Shown here piece after piece: positions 9,337 to 16,905 of a DNA stretch of 64,000 nucleotides (within the stretch, counting starts at the first letter, position 1; the number at the start of each line of letters is the position of its first letter). The translations under genes and the position numbers were made by a program. The DNA lies in assembly GCA_943788025.1 (NCBI GenBank), contig CALSOR010000002.1, forward strand, positions 1,364,001 to 1,428,000. The letters run 5' to 3'. The notes under the pieces are model-generated. The model made no database searches, was not told where the DNA came from, and worked only from the letters and a program-made list of their open reading frames with translations. The DNA is from JABAAE01 sp905480545. GTDB lineage: Bacteria > Planctomycetota > Planctomycetia > Pirellulales > Pirellulaceae.

Positions 9337-10692
9337 TTAAACGAGCTCTCGCATCGGTTGGTGTCCGTCGACCAAATACTGTGGACGTCCGGTTAGGTCG
9401 TCGATCGTGATTGTATTCGGATCAAGTCCCATTTGGTGGTACAGCGTGGCGAGGACTTCACCAAAGTGGACGGGTCGATCAGCGATTTCGCCTCCGGTTC
9501 GATCGGTTGCGCCAATGACCTGTCCGGTTTTCATCCCGCCGCCAGCTAACAGACCACCTCCCACTCGTGGCCAATGGTCTCGTCCAGCGTCTTTGTTGAT
9601 TCGTGGCGTTCGTCCAAATTCTCCCCACGCCACAACAGAAACATCGTTATCCAAACCGCGGGAGTAGATGTCTTCGATAAGTGCCGAAAGGCCTTGGTCA
9701 AACATGGGTAGATGTGTGTCGCGCAGCCCTTTGAAATTTTGGCTATGAAAATCCCATCGACCAAAGTTCAAGGTTACAACGCGAGCCCCCGCTTCGACCA
9801 AACGACGAGCCATGAGGAAGTGCTCAAGGTTTCGCGGTGCTCCATCCCCAAAGTTTTTAGGGTCGCCTTTTCCGTATCGCTCACGGATTTTGGGATCTTC
9901 TTTTGACAAGTCGAGTGCCTCAGCGAGTTTGCTCGATGTCAAAATACCGAGAGCTTGATCGGATAGGTTTTCGATACCAGACATCTTTCCAGTCGCGTCT
10001 GCTTCTTTACGAAACTGGTCAAATTGGCCAAGCAAACCCTTTCGGTCTTGAAGGCGATCGAGTGTTACGCTTTTCAACTGCATGTTATTGCGAGCAGGAC
10101 CGGATGGTCGAAACGCGGCGTGGCTGACACCAAGGAATCCTGGATGACCCGGTGAACCATAAGGAGGATGTCCTGCATCGGGAGCGAGCCCAACAAAGGG
10201 CGGAACCGCAGGGTCCGCGGCGCCATGGATTTTCGAGAGAGTGGAGCCGACCGACGGCCAGCCCCCTTTGGGTTGTCGCTGCGTTGTTCGGCCTGTGTAG
10301 CAAATGAACGAGTCATGTGCACCACTTGGCGAACCATAAACCGACCGTAAGGGAACGCATTTATCCATGATCTTTGCCATTCGCGGCATGTGCTCGGAAA
10401 TTTCGATTCCTGGGACATTCGTTTTGATCGGCGAGAACTCGCCTCGAATCTCCGATGGTGCATTCATTTTCAAATCGTACATGTCTTGGTGCGGTGGAGC
10501 ACCAACCATATAAATCATGATGATTGCTTTGTGCGATTTTCCGATGCCTGCTGCTTGTTCAGCTTGCAAGAGTTGCGGTAGCGTCAAACCGCCCATGGCC
10601 AATCCGCCAACACGAAGAAAATCTCTGCGGGAGACTCCGTCGCAAAGTCGTTGCTGTCGGCTTGATTCTCTATCACCTAAAATTGTAATCAT
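9337..10692 (-). CDS. DUF1501 (sulfatase-fold) protein with Tat signal
   Basis: A planctomycete-typical DUF1501 protein exported by the twin-arginine pathway: SRRDFLRVGGLAMGGLTLPQLL is a Tat signal followed by a hydrophobic stretch. The body has family motifs such as GAPPHQDMYDLK, VPGIEISEHMPRMA, the AHDSFICYTGR region and the C-terminal WGEFGRTPRINKDAGRDHWP block with likely metal or phosphate contacts. DUF1501 belongs to the alkaline-phosphatase-like superfamily; the substrate is unknown. The frame could extend to a TTG at 10707, but the ATG at 10692 gives a more normal start (about 451 residues); neither has a strong ribosome binding site. In many planctomycetes such genes pair with a DUF1553/DUF1549 cytochrome gene, which is not adjacent here. 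Confidence 0.9.
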   Translation of the reverse strand: MITILGDRESSRQQRLCDGVSRRDFLRVGGLAMGGLTLPQLLQAEQAAGIGKSHKAIIMIYMVGAPPHQDMYDLKMNAPSEIRGEFSPIKTNVPGIEISEHMPRMAKIMDKCVPLRSVYGSPSGAHDSFICYTGRTTQRQPKGGWPSVGSTLSKIHGAADPAVPPFVGLAPDAGHPPYGSPGHPGFLGVSHAAFRPSGPARNNMQLKSVTLDRLQDRKGLLGQFDQFRKEADATGKMSGIENLSDQALGILTSSKLAEALDLSKEDPKIRERYGKGDPKNFGDGAPRNLEHFLMARRLVEAGARVVTLNFGRWDFHSQNFKGLRDTHLPMFDQGLSALIEDIYSRGLDNDVSVVAWGEFGRTPRINKDAGRDHWPRVGGGLLAGGGMKTGQVIGATDRTGGEIADRPVHFGEVLATLYHQMGLDPNTITIDDLTGRPQYLVDGHQPMRELV

Positions 10693-10828
10693 GATTTCGG
10701 TAGGCAAAATTCGGAAAGAAATCGCTGACTAAATTCATCAGCAACAAGGGAGGACTTTTTATTCTATTTGATATCGGCATCACACACATAGTTCGTTTCA
10801 CCTAAAAACAACTGAAAACGAGGTAAAA

Positions 10829-11503
10829 ATGATCTGTTTTGACGCGGTTGGCACGCTGATTTATCCATTTCCGGACGTTGCAACAGCCTATCACGATGTC
10901 TCACACAAACATGGGTGCAGTTTGGGGCTGAATGAAATTGACGTTCGATTCAAACGTGCTTTCCGAGCGAACTTTGTGGATCAAGGCAACGTTTATGAAT
11001 GCCGATCCAGTGAAGTCATCGAGCGTGAGAAGTGGCTTCGCGTTGTGCAACAGGTGTTCGAAGCTGAGTTTAGCGAATCGCTTTTTGAGGACGTATGGAA
11101 TTATTTCTCCTTACCCGAAAATTGGAAAGTCATTCCGGAGACGGCCAAGATCCTCTCTGAATGGGTTCAACAAGGAATCGACGTTGGAATTGCATCAAAC
11201 TTCGACCGGCGAATCATTCCACTAATCAACTTTTATTTTCCGAGAGTTAAGAATGATCGAATTTTCTATTCGACTGATCTTGGTTTCGCAAAACCTGACG
11301 TTCGGTTTTACAAAGACGATCGAGAATCGAAAGTCGGCAGGTTGGCAATGGTAGAAACTTCGAAACGTCAATTCACGATGATCGGCGATACCTTCTCAAA
11401 CGACTACGAAGCGGCGAGACGAGCCGGTTGGGATTCGTTCTTCTTGAAAGTGAATGATTCACCGAGGACTTTGGACGCTCTTCTAGCTTTGGGTTCCAAG
11501 TAA
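10829..11503 (+). CDS. HAD-superfamily hydrolase
   Basis: A 224-residue haloacid dehalogenase-like hydrolase, probably a phosphatase. Motif I is FDAVGTLI with the nucleophile Asp5. The usual second Asp is replaced by Val, a variation resembling the FDAYGTL form of haloacid-dehalogenase-like members. Motif II is in GIASNFDRR, the motif III Lys is in FAKPDVRFY, and motif IV is GDTFSNDYEAARRAGW. The cap domain is helical (residues about 15-100). A GAGG ribosome binding site precedes the ATG at 10829. It is divergent from the DUF1501 gene. Substrate unknown; loss of the second motif-I Asp makes a classical phosphatase mechanism less certain. Confidence 0.87.
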   Translation: MICFDAVGTLIYPFPDVATAYHDVSHKHGCSLGLNEIDVRFKRAFRANFVDQGNVYECRSSEVIEREKWLRVVQQVFEAEFSESLFEDVWNYFSLPENWKVIPETAKILSEWVQQGIDVGIASNFDRRIIPLINFYFPRVKNDRIFYSTDLGFAKPDVRFYKDDRESKVGRLAMVETSKRQFTMIGDTFSNDYEAARRAGWDSFFLKVNDSPRTLDALLALGSK

Positions 11504-11525
11504 TTTTGGAGCATCGGGATTGAAT

Positions 11526-12071
11526 TCATCGTTTTGATGTCCTGCCATTGGTGTCCCGATTTAGGAACTCTTCAAGCGTGTCCGCAACGGGGGAAATTTC
11601 GCCATTTTCAATTTCATAGAAGCTCACAAAAAGATCCTCAGTCGAAAAATCAACGACGTAGTAGTTGCCGAAATCGTCACTTGCAAAGGGAAAGTGTGGA
11701 CTGCCAGGAGGCAGGCAAATTTGATTGGTGAAGACAAGGTCCGCCGGTTCAAACCGTGAGACAAAGTGATGCCCTGTTTCCTCCGGATCTTCTTGGGGCG
11801 TGACATAGAAAGATGTTTGATGAAGTCTTTCAGCATCTGCATAAAGCTGTTTCAGTACGAATGGAATTTCGCCGCCGAAATGCTGGCTGAGCTGATCCCA
11901 TTGGGGGTTCAATAGTCGAGTCTCAAATTCCTCTTGCTGTACGTTTTGTTCGTTCAGTGTCGCTGTTTTGCCCAACGTCAATCGATCGACAAAACGAAGG
12001 ATCACCACCGCGAACCCTATCGGGAGGCAAAAAAAGAAAACGACAGCAACGATAAAAACGGCTGTTTTCAT
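11526..12071 (-). CDS. Membrane-anchored SMI1/KNR4 (SUKH)-like protein
   Basis: About 181 residues from the ATG at 12071; a TTG nine bases upstream could also serve. One N-terminal transmembrane helix (AVFIVAVVFFFCLPIGFAVV) is followed by a soluble domain that reads like a SUKH fold. It has a GGEIPFVLKQLYADAERLH opening, a FPFASDDFGNYYVVDF core (the usual small-residue/Gly-Asn-Tyr pattern), FVSFYEIENGEI and a closing LEEFLNR helix. SUKH domains include immunity proteins of polymorphic toxin systems, but no toxin is visible nearby. It is 38 bases downstream of the DUF255 lipoprotein gene on the same strand and probably co-transcribed. The family call is by pattern, not search. Confidence 0.65.
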   Translation of the reverse strand: MKTAVFIVAVVFFFCLPIGFAVVILRFVDRLTLGKTATLNEQNVQQEEFETRLLNPQWDQLSQHFGGEIPFVLKQLYADAERLHQTSFYVTPQEDPEETGHHFVSRFEPADLVFTNQICLPPGSPHFPFASDDFGNYYVVDFSTEDLFVSFYEIENGEISPVADTLEEFLNRDTNGRTSKR

Positions 12072-12109
12072 CAGTTTCAAAAAAATCGGCGAGAAATTTA
12101 GCAGCCAGC

Positions 12110-14101
12110 CTATTTTTCATCCAGAAACGCTTGGACTGCCTTCAGCATTAGTGGAGACGATGACGGTGACCGTTGAAGCAAAATGGCGATCGAAAGAATC
12201 GTCTTTTCACATTTGGATTTATACTCCGGCTTCTTTAAGTATTTGGCAAGCTGCACCAAGTTATTCGCGGATACGGAAATGCCGGACGGTCGAGCCCCGT
12301 CGATCGGATTCTTTGCGCGAGCAAGCAATGACTCATGATCGTTTGAGGTAAAGAAGTACCCGCCAGCTTTTTCATCCCAAAAAAGCTCGTCTTGTTTTGC
12401 CTGCAGCTTTGCGGCTTTTTCCAACCAGGCTTTATCGTCGGTCGCCTTGTAAAGCGAGATCATGCCGTTGATCACAAATGCATAATCGTCAAGGTACGCG
12501 TTCAGTTTGGCTTCGCCAGCACTGTAAGTCCGCATCAGTCGCCCATCTTTTTGAAGTTTTTCCAAGACAAAGTCCGCAGCTTTCGCCGCTGCGTCCGTGT
12601 ACTTCTGCTCTTTAAAAACCCGTCCCGCTTCAGCAAATCCTCGAATCATCAGGCCGTTCCATGACGCCAAGATTTTAGTGTCCAAGAGCGGTCTAGGACG
12701 CTTTGAGCGAACATCAAAAAGCTTCTTGCGAAGCGGAGATAGTTTTGAATCCATTTCCGCAAGCGTCAACTTTCGTTCTTTTGCAATTTCGGCAATTGGC
12801 TTCGCAAATTGTGGGGCGTAGTATTTTCCTTCGAAATTTGGCTCGCGATCGATTTGGTAAACATTCTTGAAAAGCTCATACTCGGGTTCGTTTCCGATCA
12901 GATCTTCGATCTCTTGTTTCGACCAGCGATAATACTTGCCTTCTTCGTCTTCTGATTCGGCATCAAGAGCTGAGTAGAATCCGCCCTCGGGAGAGGTTAA
13001 TTCCTCCAACACGAAATCGAGCATCTCGATGGTGACTTGTTTGTACTCGGGTCGCGGAATCAATTCGAAGGCTTGTGCGTAAACGGACGCCAGTTGCCCG
13101 TTATCATAGAGCATCTTTTCGAAATGAGGGATTTTCCAGAATCGATCGACACTGTACCGATGAAAGCCACCACCCATGTGATCTCGAATGCCACCCATCG
13201 CCATATGATCCAGCGAAATCGTTAGTTTTTCTTTTGCATCGATCTGTTTTGGGTTGCGTCGGACGACATCAACCAGAAACTCAAGGTTCGATGGCTCGGG
13301 GAATTTGGGGCGATTTGGATTGGATGGGCTGAAGCCGAATCCACCATGGTCTTTGTCAAACGAGGAGTCCATTTCAGTAAGTGCATCGGTAGCCCACGTG
13401 GCGTTGATGGCAACGGAGTTGTTCGCATAGGATGCCTCCAATCGCTCTTTGACGATCTTGCTTACGGTGTCGCCATCTTTTCTGATCGTCGCAGGATCAG
13501 CCTTCCAGACTTCAGTGACGCGTTTGATCAATGTCAAGAAGCCTGGCGTGTTACCGCGGTCACCGTCCCGCGCTGGCATGTAGGTCATCCCGAAAAATGG
13601 TTTTCCCTCTGGCGTCAAAAACATTGACAACGGCCAACCGCCCCGCCCCTGACTAATCACATTCAATGCATTCATGTAAATCGCATCCACATCCGGGCGT
13701 TCTTCACGATCGACTTTGATGCAAATAAAGTTGTCATTGAGGATCTTTGCAATCTCTTCATCCAAAAACGATTCGCGTTCCATCACATGGCACCAATGGC
13801 AACTGGAATAGCCGATCGAAAGGAATATGACCTTGCCCTCGTCTTTCGCCTTCTTGAGCGATTCCTCGTTCCAGCCGTACCAATTTACAGGGTTGTGAGC
13901 GTGCAGCAGCAAGTACGGGCTAGTCTCGTTAACCAACGCATTGGTGTGTTTTTTATTTTTGTCGTCAGGTTTACTGCTGGTCGATTTTTCATCCGCCTGT
14001 TTATTGCCATCCTGAGCGGTTGCATTCCCTTCCGGAGAAGTGCAGCCGGCGATCGCAAGGGTTAGGCAGACAAGAAGAAATTGCAGCTGGGGAATTTGCA
14101 T
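12110..14101 (-). CDS. DUF255 thioredoxin-fold lipoprotein (YyaL/spermatogenesis-associated protein 20 family)
   Basis: A 663-residue protein. The N terminus is a lipoprotein signal peptide with lipobox LAIAGC, then a charged linker. The DUF255 thioredoxin-like domain (about 55-220) carries SPYLLLHAHNPVNWYGW, SIGYSSCHWCHVMERESF (CxxC active site) and KVDREERPDVD. The rest is a six-hairpin-glycosidase-like alpha/alpha toroid (GGGFHRYSVDRFWKIPHFEKMLYDNGQ, LDAESEDEEGKYY, LASWNGLMIRGFAEAG). The family is widespread and its function poorly defined; a redox role is suggested by the CHWC motif. Most homologues are cytoplasmic, so the lipoprotein signal is a notable variation. It forms a likely operon with the downstream SUKH-like gene. 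Confidence 0.92.
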   Translation of the reverse strand: MQIPQLQFLLVCLTLAIAGCTSPEGNATAQDGNKQADEKSTSSKPDDKNKKHTNALVNETSPYLLLHAHNPVNWYGWNEESLKKAKDEGKVIFLSIGYSSCHWCHVMERESFLDEEIAKILNDNFICIKVDREERPDVDAIYMNALNVISQGRGGWPLSMFLTPEGKPFFGMTYMPARDGDRGNTPGFLTLIKRVTEVWKADPATIRKDGDTVSKIVKERLEASYANNSVAINATWATDALTEMDSSFDKDHGGFGFSPSNPNRPKFPEPSNLEFLVDVVRRNPKQIDAKEKLTISLDHMAMGGIRDHMGGGFHRYSVDRFWKIPHFEKMLYDNGQLASVYAQAFELIPRPEYKQVTIEMLDFVLEELTSPEGGFYSALDAESEDEEGKYYRWSKQEIEDLIGNEPEYELFKNVYQIDREPNFEGKYYAPQFAKPIAEIAKERKLTLAEMDSKLSPLRKKLFDVRSKRPRPLLDTKILASWNGLMIRGFAEAGRVFKEQKYTDAAAKAADFVLEKLQKDGRLMRTYSAGEAKLNAYLDDYAFVINGMISLYKATDDKAWLEKAAKLQAKQDELFWDEKAGGYFFTSNDHESLLARAKNPIDGARPSGISVSANNLVQLAKYLKKPEYKSKCEKTILSIAILLQRSPSSSPLMLKAVQAFLDEK

Positions 14102-14474
14102 TTGCGTAGGACATCGAAGGGGAGAGCGGGATTCAACGCCTAATTGTACCGTGGCAATGATTGGAAGAAATGGTTGGTGTTCGGGCGAATATGAGAATTC
14201 ATGATTTTTTGCGTGATCCTTCTATTCGTTGTGACCCGTCGGACAGGCAGAGTCATCAGAATCGTTTTGTGCCGAGTAAATTGAACCGCTGCGTTCTCTC
14301 AATCGCAGCAATCGAATGCGTTTCCCCTAGATTGCGAAATCGTTCGACTATCCGTGTGCAAAACTTTAACGCCTTGCGGACCTGCGCGTTCTCGCAAAGC
14401 TTTGCCGATTTGGGATTTAAAAGGTTTCGATATCCGGTTTGTCACTGCATTCGTTTACGCAAAGCCATCGTTAG
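14102..14474. other. Promoter-containing gap upstream of the biosynthetic operon
   Basis: About 370 bases between the divergent DUF255 gene and the phosphopantetheinyl transferase gene. It must hold both promoters, but I could not pick out a convincing -35/-10 pair. No coding frame here looks real. Confidence 0.45.
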
Positions 14475-15236
14475 ATGATTTCAATTGGACTGCCAGGAAA
14501 ATTTGCACTTTCGCAATCGCTTGTTGAGCGAGAGGCAACCGGTACGGATACACCAAAAATCGATTTCGAGATTCCTGCTTCGATTATGTCTTGCGCAAAA
14601 AAACGTGTTAACGACTATGTAGCCGGGCGAATGGCTGCTCATCAAGCAATTGCCAGTCAAACGTGCAATCGATTTTCTGGTGGTCAGTCCCTGGAAGTTA
14701 CTCGGCAAGCTAACGGTATGCCGAGTTGGCCCGATCCATTCGTTGGTTCAATCACCCACACAAAAAAATTTGCGTGGGCGGTTGTAGGCTTTCAAGCAGA
14801 CTTATTGGGCGTCGGCGTCGATTGCGAACAAATCGTTTCACGCCGGACTTCGTTAGATATTTCGGAATTGGTCGCAACCCGTGACGAACTTGATCTGATT
14901 CAATCCAAGTTCGACTTTGAAACCTCTTTGACGCTGTGCTTCTCGGCAAAAGAAGCTGTCTATAAATCGATCAATCCGATGACAAACTGGCCCATTGATT
15001 TTCGGGACTTACGCGTAAACGAGTTCAACGAATCAGGCTTGAGAATTCAGCTTAAACCGAATCGATTTGACTTTGCGAAAACGATTGGATTCGATGTCGG
15101 CTTTGAGTTGGTTGATGATCACATCTTTTCGTGGTCACTCTTTCCTCACAGTCCTATTGCAGTTGATTTAGCCAATCACATTTCCAGTCGTCAATTTCAA
15201 GACATCAAAAACAGATCGACGGTCGTATCGATATGA
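14475..15236 (+). CDS. 4'-phosphopantetheinyl transferase (Sfp type)
   Basis: Transfers the phosphopantetheine arm from CoA to the serine of carrier domains, converting apo-PCP/ACP to the active form. The 253-residue protein carries the family's hallmarks. YVAGRMAAHQAI matches the conserved xAGRxA region, GSITHTKKFAWAVV matches the usual SISHS block, GVGVDCEQI holds the Mg2+-binding Asp/Glu pair, and FSAKEAVYKSI is the CoA-binding and catalytic signature. It is the first gene of the NRPS/PKS operon and overlaps the next start by ATGA (15233-15236), which indicates translational coupling. It is presumably dedicated to the carrier domains encoded just downstream. Confidence 0.93.
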   Translation: MISIGLPGKFALSQSLVEREATGTDTPKIDFEIPASIMSCAKKRVNDYVAGRMAAHQAIASQTCNRFSGGQSLEVTRQANGMPSWPDPFVGSITHTKKFAWAVVGFQADLLGVGVDCEQIVSRRTSLDISELVATRDELDLIQSKFDFETSLTLCFSAKEAVYKSINPMTNWPIDFRDLRVNEFNESGLRIQLKPNRFDFAKTIGFDVGFELVDDHIFSWSLFPHSPIAVDLANHISSRQFQDIKNRSTVVSI

Positions 15237-15466
15237 CAGAGAAAAGCATTCATCACTTACTTGAGCAAGTAAACGACACCGGAGCCGAATACCCACGCGA
15301 TCGTTCGCTTGCGGAGTTGATTGTCGAACAGTGCGCGAAAACGCCAAGCTACATTGCGGCGGTCTGTAACGACGAGACGATGACATTCGCGGAGCTTGAC
15401 CGACGAAGTAACCAGCTTGCTTGGTTTCTAAAGAGTCACGGCGTTAAGCCAAATGATTTGGTTGGG
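15233..15466 (+). pseudogene. 5' fragment of the NRPS-PKS gene (start of the adenylation domain)
   Basis: Encodes the first 78 residues up to KPNDLVG, covering the beginning of the adenylation domain including TMTFAELDRRSNQLAWFLK (core motif A1 region). The ATG at 15233 overlaps the stop of the phosphopantetheinyl transferase gene. The frame then runs 13 residues into the insertion sequence before a stop at 15503-15505. The fragment alone cannot form a working domain. Confidence 0.9.
15462..15466. repeat. Target site duplication, left copy (TTGGG)
   Basis: TTGGG directly before the TG end of the element, matching the copy at 16906-16910. Both copies fall in the same codon phase of the interrupted adenylation domain, which identifies them as the insertion target. 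Confidence 0.88.
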
Positions 15467-15491
15467 TGTAATGCGTCATCGTCAATGAGAC
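15467..15491 (+). repeat. Left terminal inverted repeat of the IS element
   Basis: A 25-bp end starting TGTAATGCG and closing with TGAGAC. Compared with the reverse complement of the right end it matches at roughly two thirds of positions with one 1-base gap. Confidence 0.8.
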
Positions 15492-15537
15492 ATTTTAGAA
15501 GTTAGAATTGTTGGTCTCAATAAGAAAGCAGAGACCG

Positions 15538-15837
15538 ATGAGTGAAAAACGAAAACGCAAGAGCTGGACGGCATCGGAGAAGATGCGAATCGTCTTGGCA
15601 GGGCTTGAGCCCGGAGTTGAGGTATCGGAGCTTTGTCGTCGTGAGGGCATTCAGCCCACCCAGTATTACAATTGGAAGAGCCAATTGGTGTCGAGTGCTG
15701 AATCGTTTTTCGGTGACAAGCGACGCTCGAAAGCCGAAGACCGCCACCAGCACCAACAACAGGAAGAGCTTCGCAAGAAAGACGCGATCATCGCCGAGAT
15801 TCTTGCAGAAAACCTGGAGTTAAAAAAAACGCTTTAG
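15538..15837 (+). CDS. IS3-family transposase OrfA
   Basis: A 99-residue DNA-binding subunit. The N-terminal helix-turn-helix (SWTASEKMRIVLAGLEPG, then VSELCRREGIQPTQYYNWK) binds the element ends. The C-terminal part is a leucine/charge-rich coiled coil (EELRKKDAIIAEILAENLEL) used for multimerisation. The ATG at 15538 is chosen over a TTG at 15508. The gene ends just past an A8 run at 15822-15829, where a -1 ribosomal frameshift would join it to OrfB. Confidence 0.9.
   Translation: MSEKRKRKSWTASEKMRIVLAGLEPGVEVSELCRREGIQPTQYYNWKSQLVSSAESFFGDKRRSKAEDRHQHQQQEELRKKDAIIAEILAENLELKKTL
15822..15829 (+). promoter_or_regulatory. Predicted -1 programmed frameshift site (A8)
   Basis: Eight consecutive A just before the OrfA stop. 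Slipping back one base moves translation from the OrfA frame to the OrfB frame, which is open without a stop from here to the OrfB body. This is the usual way IS3 elements make the OrfAB transposase. Confidence 0.75.
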
Positions 15838-15884
15838 GACTTGAAGACTACGGACAACTGCCAGCCGAACTTCAACAGCAAGTC

Positions 15885-16865
15885 GTGGCGGAAGTTAATC
15901 GTGCTTTGTCTGTTGGTTCGTTGAAAACGAATGAGGTATTGAATCATCTCGGTGTGTCGCGGGCCAGCTACTTTCGATGGAAGAAAGAAGAATCCTGGAA
16001 GCGAGAGCGTCGTGAGGTGATCAAGCCCGTTCAGGCTTTCGAGGCATTGCCCGAGGAGAAGCAAGCCGTGGTGAAATACGCTTTGGAGCATCCAGGCGTC
16101 CGCCATCGCGAGCTTGCCTGGCGAATGATTGGCGACGATGTGGCTTACCTGAGTATGAGTACCGTTTATCGAATTTTACTGAGTGAAGAGCTGATGTGTC
16201 TTCGTCGTGGCCGCAAGAAACGGTATCGCGACGAGGCAGAAAAAGCGAGTCGCCCCGACGAAATCTGGGCGACCGATCTAATGTATTTGAAGGTCGGCGG
16301 AATTCAGTACTACCTGCTGAATTTCATCGACGAGTATTCGCGTTACCTGGTTCACTGGGAGTTGTTGACGAGCATGGACGGACATTCAATCAGTATCGGC
16401 GCCCAGAAAGCACTTGAGAGTTTACAGATGGACCAAGAGGGAAAAGTCGTAGCCCAGCCGATCATTCGTAGCGACAACGGAAGCGGCTACATCAGCAAGG
16501 AGTTTGGCGGTTTGCTGGATCATCACGAATTGACTCACCACCGAATCAAGCCGCATTGCCCCGAAGAAAACGGAGTGATGGAACGTTGCAATCGGACGAT
16601 CCGGGAAGCGATTGAAGAACACGAACTTGTCGGCCGATACGACTCAGAAGAAACCATAAAAAGGATTGTCGACCATTACAACAACGAGCGATTGCACAGT
16701 GCCTTGGGGTATCAAACTCCAGCGACTTGGTACCGTGGCAACCCGGACGAAATCAGCTCCGCCCGGCGACTGAAGTTGTCTCAGTCTCGACACCGACGAA
16801 AGCAGATTAACCTTGGCATCCGCCAAAGAACTTTACCTTTAGAACTGAACCAGACCACCAATTAA
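15885..16865 (+). CDS. IS3-family transposase OrfB (DDE integrase domain)
   Basis: The catalytic half of the transposase, 326 residues from the GTG at 15885. It is more likely made as an OrfAB fusion through the frameshift run upstream. The rve-type integrase core is complete: first Asp in WATDLMYLKVGG, second Asp in RSDNGSGY and Glu in GVMERCNR, with 35 residues between the last two (the DD35E spacing). The N-terminal part has an HTH_21-like region (EVLNHLGVSRASYFRWK, then RHRELAWRMIG). The C-terminal YNNERLHSALGYQTPATWY block is a hallmark of the family. Confidence 0.94.
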   Translation: MAEVNRALSVGSLKTNEVLNHLGVSRASYFRWKKEESWKRERREVIKPVQAFEALPEEKQAVVKYALEHPGVRHRELAWRMIGDDVAYLSMSTVYRILLSEELMCLRRGRKKRYRDEAEKASRPDEIWATDLMYLKVGGIQYYLLNFIDEYSRYLVHWELLTSMDGHSISIGAQKALESLQMDQEGKVVAQPIIRSDNGSGYISKEFGGLLDHHELTHHRIKPHCPEENGVMERCNRTIREAIEEHELVGRYDSEETIKRIVDHYNNERLHSALGYQTPATWYRGNPDEISSARRLKLSQSRHRRKQINLGIRQRTLPLELNQTTN

Positions 16866-16879
16866 AGCTGAACAAAAAA

Positions 16880-16905
16880 GTCTCACTTGCCGCTGAAACA
16901 AATCA
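16880..16905 (-). repeat. Right terminal inverted repeat of the IS element
   Basis: On the reverse strand it reads TGATTTG...AAGTGAGAC, pairing with the left end. It terminates in CA immediately before the TTGGG duplication. Confidence 0.8.

Larger units (their letters stand above)
15467..16905 (+). mobile_element. IS3-family insertion sequence, 1,439 bp, intact
   Basis: The element begins TGTAATG and ends AATCA, so it has the TG...CA termini of the IS3 family. Imperfect inverted repeats of about 25 bp share the blocks TCA, CAA and TGAGAC. A 5-bp duplication TTGGG flanks it. It carries orfA and orfB in the IS3 arrangement with an A8 slippery run between them. The reading frames are undamaged and the duplication is perfect, so the insertion looks recent and the element potentially active. 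It is oriented the same way as the host gene. Confidence 0.92.

Noticed and set aside
14161..14478. 105-codon open frame just before the phosphopantetheinyl transferase gene
   Set aside because: It overlaps that gene's start, has no recognisable features and no ribosome binding site.
15486..16885. Alternative element boundaries at the inner TGAGAC / GTCTCA blocks
   Set aside because: These blocks pair well as inverted repeats, but flanking bases show no duplication and the synthase frame does not rejoin there. The outer TG...CA ends with TTGGG repeats satisfy both tests.
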